From contig CM068372.1 of the NCBI GenBank assembly GCA_034769895.1, forward strand, positions 370,469,258 through 370,533,257: a stretch of 64,000 nucleotides of DNA, written 5' to 3'. The notes below the pieces were generated by a model, which did not search any database, had not been told where the DNA came from, and saw nothing but the letters and a program-made list of their open reading frames with translations. Source of the DNA: Magicicada septendecula (Eukaryota > Arthropoda > Insecta > Hemiptera > Cicadidae). How positions within the stretch are numbered: position 1 is the first letter of the stretch; each line of letters starts with the position of its first letter. Shown here piece after piece: positions 22,522 to 32,349 of this stretch. Position numbers and translations under genes: made by a program.

Positions 22522-23791
22522 CAGTGGCGGCGCTAACGAAACGGGGGCCCCCCCGCGAAACTAATTAGGGGGCCCTATAAAAATGGTTAAATTTTGTATA
22601 CGTAATAGGGGAAAACACTCAAATGAGTTACGTGTGTTTCACAACAATGGTTTGTGAATACTTTCTCGTCTATCACAAAGCGTTTGCAATTTGCAAAGGA
22701 TGTTTTACACGTGTACAAACTCTTAAAATTCATTGTTGCTAAATAGACAAAGTTCTATACAAACTATAAAACAACCAAAAAGATAAAGAATGATTTATTT
22801 TTACGTCAAAGATTTAAATTCAGACTATGAAACAGTACCGCACACGGAGTGTTAAAAAGTTATTATTTAAAAACGAATATCAAAGTAACATTCTAGCTTT
22901 TTTCAAACATTTAAATTAGTTTGTAACTGAATTTGTAAAATTCTTGAATATACTCTATACAAGTTCTCCTTAAGTCTAATCCAATTCAATAACACTCGAA
23001 CTCAAGTAATGTACAATATTTACGGATGAGGATCAACCAAAGTTCACTGTTTTCCTAAGCCTAGTCTTCTTTTTTTATAGCTAAGAACTTTTCAACCACT
23101 TCGTTGATATTAGTTTTCTGTGTCTCTTCATGCTCAATGCTTAACAGTGCCAAGTCACTCAACCGAGTTTGGGCCATGGTACTTCTTAAGTATGACTTAA
23201 TTTAATTAATTTAAGTTTTGAAAAGCTTCTTTTCGCTGTAGCTGTTGTGACAGGTATGGTTAAATAAAGCTGCAAAGGTGTAGTTAAGTCTGGGAGACAA
23301 CTCATAAGGCAGCTGTTTTCTACAACCAGTAAATTCATAATTTCTCGAATTCTTTTCTTGTGTACAATTTCTTTGGCCATCAGAGCTTTGAAGGATATTA
23401 CTTGGTCAGGCAGTGATGTGGAAAGGTCACCAGGATACACATTTACCAGAGCCTTACTTTTCTCCACTATTGTCTCTTGTGAGAAGTTTACTAAATTCTG
23501 AGGCGTCAGGAATGAAAACCTATCATCAATGCAACGCAATCCTTCGAATCTCATTTGTAGCTGAGCTATTACAATATCTAGTGTTGCATTGAAAACTTTT
23601 ACTTCAAATGATTTCACTGGGTCGTCAATTCTATGGTCAACTGACAATTCAACAAAGAAGCGTTTTACAACTCGTTTACGCTTATTTTCCATGTTACAAG
23701 TTATGTCCCATGACTGGGCCAACTGGGGCCCCCCATGAGGGTCGGGGCCCCCCGCGCCGCGGGGTCTGCGGGGGCCTTATCGCCGCCACTG
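22522..23791 (-). mobile_element. hAT transposon remnant (1270 bp)
   Basis: An 8-bp target duplication TTTATACA (22514-22521, 23792-23799) and an 11-bp perfect inverted end CAGTGGCGGCG define it. Only the 3' part of the transposase gene remains, so it is an internally deleted copy. Confidence 0.93.
23061..23722 (-). pseudogene. hAT transposase C-terminal fragment, frameshifted
   Basis: The - strand frame from 23722 to 23186 gives about 178 residues ending PLQLYLTIPVTTATAKRSFS. This is the conserved start of the hAT C-terminal dimerisation domain. A one-base shift near 23195 moves the rest (RSTMAQTRLSDLALLSIEHE, to a stop at 23061) to another frame. The zinc-finger N-terminus and the first catalytic residues are absent. 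By look it belongs with the hAT proteins related to ZMYM-type/TTF domain genes. Confidence 0.85.
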
Positions 23792-23799
23792 TTTATACA

Positions 23800-24110
23800 G
23801 CGGCAACACATTGAGTAGATGTCACTTATACAGTAACAACTACTACGAGGTCAATGACCGTACGTCGTAAAGCACTGCCCATGTCCGAACCGGCAACACA
23901 AGACGGGGCAAGTGCCCAGCAGTTCGAAAGCGAACTGCTACGCTTTTCTTCAAGTTTCCCAACTAATATTGTTCGGATTTCAAATTATTCAATAACTAAA
24001 GTATTTATTCTGTGTTATAATTAATAATATTTTCTCTTATTTCCAGTACTGTTGCCGCCGGCAACAGCGATTACATGGACGCCACGCTGCTGCTGATAAA
24101 TAAAGTACGA
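23800..24110 (+). other. GC-richer intronic segment with a possible small exon
   Basis: An ATG frame at 23881-24021 (47 codons) lies here. At 24047-24101, a strong acceptor (TTTTCTCTTATTTCCAG) is followed by 18 open codons T-V-A-A-G-N-S-D-Y-M-D-A-T-L-L-L-I-N-K and a possible donor AAA|GTACGA. The 55-bp length would break the BMP frame, so it is not a standard exon of that transcript. A 7-bp hairpin CAGTTCG-AAAG-CGAACTG is at 23920-23937. Confidence 0.2.
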
Positions 24111-24119
24111 CAGACAATG

Positions 24120-24120
<1 letters not shown>

Positions 24121-24208
<88 letters not shown>
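24121..24208. repeat. (CA)n microsatellite, about 44 units
   Basis: Uninterrupted CA run. The Penelope-like element begins 17 bp to its right. Confidence 0.98.
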
Positions 24209-24210
<2 letters not shown>

Positions 24211-24261
24211 TATAAGCTATGTAGTAATAATTTACCTTACTGAAACCGTCCAGTGACTTCA

Positions 24262-24320
24262 AGTTGTATATTTATGACGCGTTTCGAGTCATATGACCCT
24301 TCATCAGATAGTTATCACTC
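24262..24320 (-). ncRNA. Hammerhead ribozyme-like motif of the Penelope-like element
   Basis: On the - strand the order is CUGAUGA (24307-24301), a stem II GGGUC-AUAU-GACUC, GAAAC (24285-24281), palindromic ACGCGU and then GUC before the expected cleavage point (after 24276). Stem I can form as UAU:AUA plus three more A-U pairs across a 2x2 loop. One A between CUGAUGA and stem II is unpaired, a departure from the consensus. The 6-bp palindromic stem III would suit action as a dimer, as described for hammerheads of these elements. Confidence 0.55.
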
Positions 24321-24450
24321 ACAAGGAGATCATCAAATATTAAAATTCACAAAAACACATATGTACAATTGTAAAACCTACACAAGCGTCCGACACAGTG
24401 CACTGCGTGAGGCCCACTGGACTCTGAGCAAACGCGTGTCACGCCGTGTG

Positions 24451-26815
24451 TTATCTCATAATCGATTTCAGCGCGGTGCAATACAGCGGGTTTGATTTGA
24501 AATTTAATTTATCGTTAAGTATGCCATCATGAGTATCTGGGCTATTATGTCCACTATAGATTTCAAATTCTTCCCATGCATCCATATAACGACCCTTACT
24601 ACAATAATGTAAGGGTATTAAATTCGTATTAAAATTCGTGTACGAATGGTTGCATGTAATTAAATGTCGTGTGAAATTAGATTTTATATTATCTATAGAA
24701 ACACCATTATTGATGAAATTATGTGGAGTGTGTTCCCGAAACCTTTTAATAAAAGGTCTCCCCGTTTGACCAATATAGAAACATTCACATTACATATCAA
24801 TTTATATACACCCGTCCTTGACTCTAATTGTGTGTGAACAAGCTGGCGAACCGAATTCCAAAGGCTATTATTGGTTTTAGAAATGGTGGTGAAACCAAGC
24901 CTATTAAAAACAGACGTTAGAATTTTGGGCATTATCTCCGTGTATGTGGTTGAGATGTACTTATTTTTGGTTTTTATATTATTTAATTGTTTGGATTTCT
25001 TACCCTTGCGTTTCCTAAGAATGTTATCCACCATGCGGCAATCATAACCATTAGCAAGCAGCAATATGTTTAATTGTATTTAATTCATCATTAAAATCGT
25101 TAGCGTCAAGGGGGACACTCAAAAGCCTGTGTACGAATCTATTACATGCTGCTAATTTTTGTGAATATGGGTGGTGGGAATCCGCATGTATAGTAACATC
25201 GGTGGTGGTAGGCTTTCTATATATTCCAAATTTCAGGTTGTTGTGCTGTTTAGTTACGGTTAAATCCAAAAAATTTAGTTCATTATTTGCTTCGGTTTCC
25301 ATGGTGAACTGGATATTGTCATTTACAGCATTCAAGCTGTTTTTCAAAGTGCTTAGCTGGCGTGCAGTACCATTGAAAATCAAAAAAGTGTCGTCCACAT
25401 AACGACAATAAAAAATAATGTTATTGGTGAACTTGTGGTTATTAAGAAAGTAATTGTTCTCATAAGAGATAAATGTCGGCCAACAAGCCGGACAATGGTG
25501 AGCCCATAGCAAGTCCGTCTCTTTGAATATAATAACGTGCATTAAAAGTAAAATAATTTTGTTGCAAGATAACTCTCAGTATGCAGATTAATTCGTTTAT
25601 GGATTGTGCATCTAATTTATTGGATTTGATTAAGTTATCATATAAGATGTCCAAGGTCTGATTTACGGGAATATTAGTATAAAGGTTGACAATGTCGAAA
25701 GATGCTAATTTGTATGTGGGTAGCAATTGTATATTTCTAACTTTGTTTATAAAATCCATGCTATTAGGCTAATTATGCTACGATTATTTTGTAGTTGAAT
25801 ATTATCATTTATTAAAGCAACCAATTTCTTAGCCGCCTTAAAACCCGGTGCCGTGGTAAAATTAACCAGAGGCCTAATTGGGACATTGTCCTTGTGGATT
25901 TTAGGTAGGCCGGTAAGTTTCGGTGCATAGGCATTGATAGGTTTTAAATAGCATCGCGTATGGTCGTCAAACAACTTGGTACAGTTATTAATTGTGTTAT
26001 TTAAAATTTTTGTAAATTAATCAGTGGGGTCCAGTGTTCAGCATGATAATGTTGTTATTGGAAATAAACTCGTCGACTTTACGTGTGTATACATCATATC
26101 TATGACCACTAATGTAAGTCCCTTATCTGCCTTCGTTATAAGTGCGTTATTATGTAATAGTTTTGCTTTTATTTTCTTAAGAATTTTGATCTCAGTTCGA
26201 GCTCTTAACTGTTTCTGCGTATTCTGAGTATTAGAATTATGAACGTTTATGTTATTATTAAATTTATTGTTTATTAAGTAGCGTGATTCTTTTTGGAGAT
26301 TGGGGTCCTTGATTGTTTTAATAGCGGTTTCAGCACTGATAATTTCACGTGTAACGTGACATTTATTAACATTCGGAAAGTTATACTTTACCCCTTGTTA
26401 AGAAGATTTAATTCATCTTCATCAAATATTATATTAGTAAGGTTAGAAGTACGTGGGTAGAACTGATGTTTACATTCTGGGATGGGATGTCGGTTTTGCG
26501 ATGCCATCAAATTTTGAAATTTTCGGGTCGTCTTTTTACATCACGCATGATATCAGTAATGTAAATATTTATCTTATCCATTACGCTATCAATGATGGCA
26601 GGATGATCTGCTGGTATAATTGCAAATGTAATTTCAACAACGTACTATTAGGCCTAAGTATGTCTTTCTTAGTGTATAGCGATTTAATTTCCTGTTTGAT
26701 ACGGAAGAATTCTGCATGTTTTTTCGTGTTTCTGGCTGCCTTAGTGGTGGATCTGATATGTATGGTGGCATACTTAGGAATTAGTTTGTTAATTACTTAT
26801 CAGTGACGAAACTGT
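24451..26815 (-). pseudogene. Penelope-like reverse transcriptase with GIY-YIG domain
   Basis: Going 5' to 3' on the - strand: an N-terminal block KKHAEFFRIKQEIKSLYTKK (~26700), broken sequence, then LTGLPKIHKDNVPIRPLVNF (~25920-25860), FDIVNLYTNIPVNQTLDIL (motif A, first Asp), GLAMGSPLSGLLADIYL (motif B), YCRYVDDTFLIF (motif C with the double Asp, ~25395) and ELNFLDLTV. The endonuclease follows as GVYKLIC, then after a frameshift YIGQTG and a C-terminal tail ending LKSIMR at 24451. Several frameshifts and stops separate the parts (at about 26.4, 25.75, 25.48 and 24.79 kb), so the copy is dead. Catalytic residues of the polymerase remain. Confidence 0.9.
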
Positions 26816-27104
26816 GTATCGCTAAAGTGGATATTAAGGTAATTATATATCAATTAGTTTGTGTTTAATACATGATTTGTTAAATCTAATATGCGCGTTT
26901 GTTTTTAATAATCGAATTTTAATATTTTGGTATTTATATACCGTACTGGCTTGACATGCATCTAGGTAAATCATTACTATATAAAGTGACTTGGACCGTA
27001 TAAAATAATGTTTAAAATAAGCTATGTAGTGTTCGAATTTGATTCTTCCGGTTATTGTTTTCTGCTTAGACGAACCTTTCCATATCTTACTGCTCAATCA
27101 CCAC

Positions 27105-27890
27105 CTTCCACCTCTGTCTTCTTCAGGATTAAGGTTTTCTACACTCAAACTGTGCGATAACCCAAAGGGTTGACTGTTTGTCCAATCACGCAGCTGTTTT
27201 CTGAGCACTGGGTCCCGCCCACGATCCACGTCGTTACTCAGGAACGCCATCGATACAACCCGGCACCGACCAGCAAGTTACTGTACGTCGTGACATGCGT
27301 GTATGCGGTTGAGAACTCACCATGATCCGAAAGGGGGCGCTGAAGTCGACACGGAGATGTACCAAGCCTCTGCTTATACCATCGCCGGCTCTCCGTCGAG
27401 CTGGAGGTCTATTGTTCTGAACGCTGACCAGGCGCCTGACGATGTTGTGGTCAGTACCCTTGGGTTTGAGATGTGCAGCTGTAACCCTCCACGGGTTCCA
27501 GAATATCTACTAACTAGGATTTAACAGTAGAAAGCATCTAACTCTACCGTACACAGAGTCGACACGTCACAGACCAACCCAATACATCGGAAATGTCTCA
27601 AGAGTCAGACCCGGATCCACTCCCGATGTCGGCCGGGGAGCAAGCAGGACGTACGTGAGGGCCCCCGACTCTCTCGAGGAGTGGATTTAGCTCTGACAAG
27701 TCAGGACAAGCCCTGACCCGCCTCCCATCGACCACGGGTCGGCTCCCACTCTGGAAGGTTCAGAGGCAGCAAAGCCACCACCGGTAAAGTCGACAGCCAT
27801 CCTTATTCACATAATTTTCCTTTCTTCTGTATCCTTCTTGGGAGGGGGGTTGTTTAAACTCCCCTCGTCCTCTACTGGTATGTACCAATA
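27105..27890. other. GC-rich block of unknown origin in the BMP intron
   Basis: About 0.75 kb with many CpG sites in otherwise AT-rich DNA. One + frame (27303-27524) is open for 73 codons but matches no family I know. Neither terminal repeats nor splice-flanked coding blocks were found. It may be part of an untranslated region of a LINE or another repeat, or a regulatory island close to the last BMP exon. Confidence 0.35.
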
Positions 27891-28074
27891 CTGTGATTGC
27901 TGACATAAGCGATTGGTTTTGATGGAAACTTGTTTATTGTACCTGAAGACGACTGCTGACTAGTACAGAAAAAATGTCGGTACTTCTAATTAATATCGGA
28001 CAGATTCAAGTCTGGTCTATTTGTATGGGCTTGCTAAGTTAGCGGCACTAGTTCACAACAGTGTGATGTTTCAG

Positions 28075-28308
28075 GCGTTCCAGTGCGTGGGAAAATGCTT
28101 CTATCCGCTGAGCGACCACCTGAACCCGACCAAACACGCCATAGTACAGACACTGCTGCACAGCATATCTCCAACCAAAGCCATGCGACCATGCTGTGTG
28201 CCAACCAAACTGGACTCTATATCCGTACTCTATCTGGACTCGCACGGAGTGCTCACCTACAGGTTTAGCTACAAGGAAATGGTCGTCGCGGAATGCGGCT
28301 GCAGGTGA
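28075..28308 (+). CDS. BMP9/BMP10-like ligand, terminal exon with cystine knot
   Basis: Acceptor GATGTTTCAG opens a phase-0 exon of 77 codons and a TGA stop. It starts [20 protein letters not shown], followed by [27 protein letters not shown] and ends VAECGCR. With the cysteine of the preceding exon there are seven knot cysteines, including the CC pair and terminal C-G-C-R. The CC pair with an intermolecular cysteine is the normal BMP set. The mature ligand after R-Q-K-R would be 140 residues. The sequence [12 protein letters not shown] and CCVPTKL are diagnostic for BMP-type ligands, with the best match by eye to BMP9/BMP10 rather than Dpp or Gbb. It would signal through type I/II serine kinase receptors and SMADs. 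Confidence 0.96.
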   Translation, partial: AFQCVGKCFYPLSDHLNPTKHAIVQTLLHSISPTKAMRPCCVPTKLDSISVLYLDSHGVLTYRFSYKEMVVAECGCR

Positions 28309-28391
28309 GAGACGACCCCATCCATCAGTGGTTGTTGCCCCGTTAGTGATATGAGGATAACAAGAGCTTCCCTTGTTGCAGGTTAAAAAAA

Positions 28392-28397
28392 AATAAA
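28392..28397 (+). terminator. Candidate poly(A) signal of the BMP-like gene
   Basis: AATAAA lies 84 bp after the stop codon, inside an A-rich stretch. A short 3' UTR is implied; longer forms cannot be excluded. Confidence 0.45.
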
Positions 28398-31272
28398 AAG
28401 TCATAATAAGTGGGTTATTTATAGTCTGTGCAAATCTTAGGAAAAAGCATTGCGCTTGTGTACTAGTGTTGACAAACGTAACGCCATTTTGTACTGTGGT
28501 CGTGACACTCCCCGCTCTCTTTCATACACATATACACGCACGCGCGTGTAATCATTTAACAATGAAACGGACATATATTTATTTTTAAATTGCTGAAACA
28601 GTTAACGTCAGCTAACAAAGCAACTCTTGTAAATTTTAATGACTCTTTTATCTCCGCCTACGTAGCTGTGTTGTTGACACATTCTTGCATCACTTAAACA
28701 AAGGTTTACCGCACGACACGGGTCGGCTTCATTGAATGTGATAAGCTGCAGTTAATTAACAACACTATCACCCTACCTTATGCACAAGAGTATGTATTAT
28801 GCTGAATGGACATTAGTCATAACTAATGAATAAACAAGTGGGAGTAAAGTACGACATGGCACCAACGCTCATAGGAAATATCATTGCCACTAGATGCAAT
28901 GCTTTTTTCTAAGTTTTGGCACAGACTATAACTGAACAACTCAAACTGGTAGAATATTTATTTCTCAAATGTTCAATCATTATTGAGCAAGTGAAACACT
29001 GTTAATTAATAAGAGGGAAAGAGAAAAGTCATACACTTTGTTGCAGCCTTTCTTACCAGCACATACGATTTTTTATTACGATGGATTGTTGTGTATTACT
29101 TGAAATTCACTTTTTAAAATGGCTATTTACAAATATGTAAAAAGTGCAGGGAATTTAAGCCCATGTAATAAAATGTAAATGGAAAGCAAGAAACATTGAG
29201 TTGTATGGCGTAGTAAGGTCTTCTCCTAAACTGTAAGGAATTTGCTGTAAATAAAACGTACTGCCAAGAGAAACATTTGTTCTTATTCTATCTGCCTACT
29301 TACTGTACGTAGAATCTTATAAAAATTCCTGTACTCCACTAACAACATACAACTAACAAACTTCACCAAGGAAAAGCGTGCAAAATGTTTTTCATTATAT
29401 TTGCCTACTCAACATGCTTGCAACAACCAATTAATAAAAACAACAGTTATTATCACAAACTTCCAAAACAAGAGGCGACAAACAATAATTCAGACCTACA
29501 TTATTAAAATTTCCCTTTTGTAACCACTAAACATATTAAGGAAGAGTGCAGCCAGGATTTAATGCAGTATGGTTTGGATTTTTATAAGTAAAACTACAAA
29601 AATTAAAATAAAAAGTATTTGGTACCGGTGTTTATTTTGTTCTAAGTAGAGAAAACATAAGAGTTACATTAATAGATATCTAAAATTAAACAAACTAATG
29701 AACAGTAAAGAGGAGCAACATCTTGCATTACAACAAGGGCACATAAAACTGTGAATTTAGTACCCAAGGCTTGGAAAAAGACTCCAAATTCCAAAAAAAT
29801 GTACTAAAATTTTAAGAAAATTACAAAAATTCATGCCGAACATCAGACTAAAGGGAACTTATATTAACCCAATTCTGATTGTAGTGTTTGCTTTGAATAT
29901 TCGTATCTTTACGGCCACCACAAGCCGAAAATGGAAGTCAGAATGTTTAAAAAATTGTAAAAGCCTGAGCAAGTTCTGAAGTTCATGGCATTTACTAGTT
30001 TAAAACTTCGTCTTGTAGAGTACATGTCTGTAAATATTTGCACCAAATGGAATTAAATTTGTTTGGTTGTTTTGCCACAGAAATTAATCAAAGTTTTTGA
30101 TAAAATAGGTGTTACCGATCCTCATTCAAAAGTCGCACTATGGTGTGCGGAAATACGTGGTCGGCTGCAAATTTGGTTGACATTAGCACGAAAATCAGTT
30201 CAGTACTAGAGAGTATCAAGCACTTCTAGATGTCATTGAGAACACTATGTTCACGTTTGCTGTTAGGTTTACATATGTATGGAACAGACAACATGTTTTA
30301 AGATTTTAGTTGATGATTTGTTTTCAAAAAGGTAATAAAAAAACTAAATTGAAAAAAATGCCAAAAAATTATTAAAAATGGATAAAATAATCACATACAA
30401 CAGTAAGCACATCTGTATAAGATTCAAATAGCAAGCACTGTAGAAATTTTTACATTATTGTAGAACATATTTGTGCGCTATAAATAACATACACCAAGTT
30501 GGATACACTGCAGGCACAACATTTGAGGCTGCCTCTTTCTACTCACTAAGAGGTACTTCAAAAACTTAGGGTTAAAAATTTGAACCAATTTCATATGCCT
30601 ACTCGCAAGATGCTCGTTACAGCATACTGCAGTTCAAAATTTCCGCACTCATATAACTGATTATCCTATTATTTTAATTTGACTCATTGACTACATTTTA
30701 TTGGCATAATTAAAGTTTGATTTCCTTTCATTCCTTGTCCCTCGGGTGGGGTGGGGTGGGGGTGTAAGCAGCACAACTCCCCTTGTGCTACTGCAATACT
30801 TTGGACATCACAAAAATTATTGAACAAAACTTCACAACACTAAGGAAATTACAATTAAAAAAACCCTCATTTGTAGACACTACATACACTCATTGTAGAA
30901 AGTCAGCTTCATTTAAGGAGGAATACCTCGGAGTGTGTTTACACTCTTGATTCTCTTGGGTATGATTACCTAGGAGAGGCCTTTGCCCAATATTGCACAT
31001 TTGGCCACAAAAAATTATGTAGATGAACAATAAAATGTTGAAGTTAACTGTTTTAATATCCTTCACAGAACAATTAACTGAACATATCCTATAAACAGTA
31101 AGACCATTAATCACTTCAAAATATACAATCCACTCATGGATGGGTTTTAAGGCATATCGCCCAACAATCTGCTGGCCACTAAGCTAGATTTCAGAACATA
31201 AATGTATTTTAGCTCCATGTAACATTTTTTCATTTGATACACACTGATTTATATTTTTTTAAACCAAATGTT
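28398..31272. other. AT-rich DNA without recognisable gene
   Basis: No long open frame and no repeat structure beyond a G-rich run (GGGGTGGGGTGGGGG near 30747). It could hold alternative 3' UTR sequence of the BMP-like gene. Confidence 0.4.
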
Positions 31273-32289
31273 TGTAATGGGGCTAAATTTACATAATAAT
31301 TTTATAACATGTGAAGATAAGGCACCCATAAGGTGAAGCGATAGCCAGTGAGAGTTTCATGACCATATATGGTTATGAAGCATAATGAAAGTTTATTTTC
31401 AGCCCGTGACTAACACCGCTAGTATTCTGTTGACGAAAATCAGTTCGTGACAAGTTGAAAAGGTGATACGCCCAAGCCCAATGGAACAATCCAGTACTGA
31501 GGACGAGACGTATGGTGGGGAGCAGGATGAACTGGTTTCAAAGACGTCACTGAATGGAAATTGTAATGCTGAATGCCAGCCGGCAAACAACATCTAAATA
31601 AAGCGGACGTGGGCAGTTTCGCTCACCGCCCGCATAAACCGCAAATCAAAAAATGTGAATTTTAATATATTTAAAAAATAAAAACAGTGCTGGGATAAAA
31701 TGTTCATTTATATCAGTGACTATTGGGAATAAATTGACAGTTCGGCCATAAAAAGTAAAAGTGAAAACAACAAAACAGTGCACGCACAAGGAGACGGCCC
31801 ATGTGATGAAATTTTACGCACCATTAAAGGAAAGTAAATATTTCGACAAAAATTAAATACTGGCTTTTCACAAAATTTTACAAGTTGAGCTCAACAAAAC
31901 CTAAAAGTATGGAAGTGTGTATGATTGTGCGAGTGAAGAATATTAATATAGGCCTAATAAGAAGTGCAGAGTTTGCGTAATCTTTAATATACGTATTCGT
32001 ATTTTTATGTAATAGTTACTGGTGATCAGTTTTACGCCTTGAGGTGGAATAAGTGTTTTCATGACCTGTTTCATGTTGTCAAAAGAAAATAAATAATGTT
32101 ATATTTTTCTTGATATACGCATTCTGTTATTTGTATTTGCCTATTGTTCTCTGCCGAAGTACACTAAACAACGTTATGGATCAACCTTTACCATAAAATC
32201 AATATTCAATTTAATTATTAATTAGTGAACATACGTCAGTTGACGTCCGAACAGGGACAATTTAATTATTAATTACCGATAATACTTCA
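31273..32289 (+). repeat. 5' LTR, 1017 bp
   Basis: Starts TGTAATGGGGC and ends GATAATACTTCA. It holds an imperfect palindrome around CCATATATGG (31358-31385). It differs from the 3' LTR by scattered substitutions and small indels, so the insertion is not brand new. Confidence 0.93.
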
Positions 32290-32311
32290 GTTGGCGCCTG
32301 GAAGCAGTGAC
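32290..32311 (+). promoter_or_regulatory. Primer binding site
   Basis: TGGCGCCTGGAAGCAGTGAC begins two bases after the LTR end. TGGCGCC is the usual start of sites that pair with the 3' CCA end of a tRNA. The rest does not match tRNA-Lys; I could not identify the tRNA. Confidence 0.7.
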
Positions 32312-32349
32312 ATTGTAAATTAAAGTTGAAAATTTACAATTTAGTCGAA

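Larger units (their letters stand above)
24226..27016 (-). mobile_element. Penelope-like retroelement, 2.8 kb
   Basis: A 14-bp direct repeat ATAAGCTATGTAGT at 24212-24225 and 27017-27030 fits a target-site duplication. Within it, on the - strand, are a Penelope-type reverse transcriptase, a GIY-YIG endonuclease domain and a 3' segment with a hammerhead-like motif. Such elements insert with variable duplications and often carry hammerhead motifs in their terminal repeats. Only one copy of the motif is present, so the 5' terminal repeat is probably lost. Confidence 0.85.
21335..28074 (+). other. Large intron (6.7 kb) inside the BMP mature domain
   Basis: A phase-0 intron joining GYE to AFQC. 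It is filled by two hAT elements, a CA microsatellite, a Penelope-like element and a GC-rich block. Splicing across it is required for a complete seven-cysteine knot. Confidence 0.85.

Noticed and set aside
22306-22522. Two 60-residue ORFs with GRIQKFAQGG and GADPEICSGG
   Set aside because: These peptides come from the hAT-type inverted end, a common artefact in animal gene sets.
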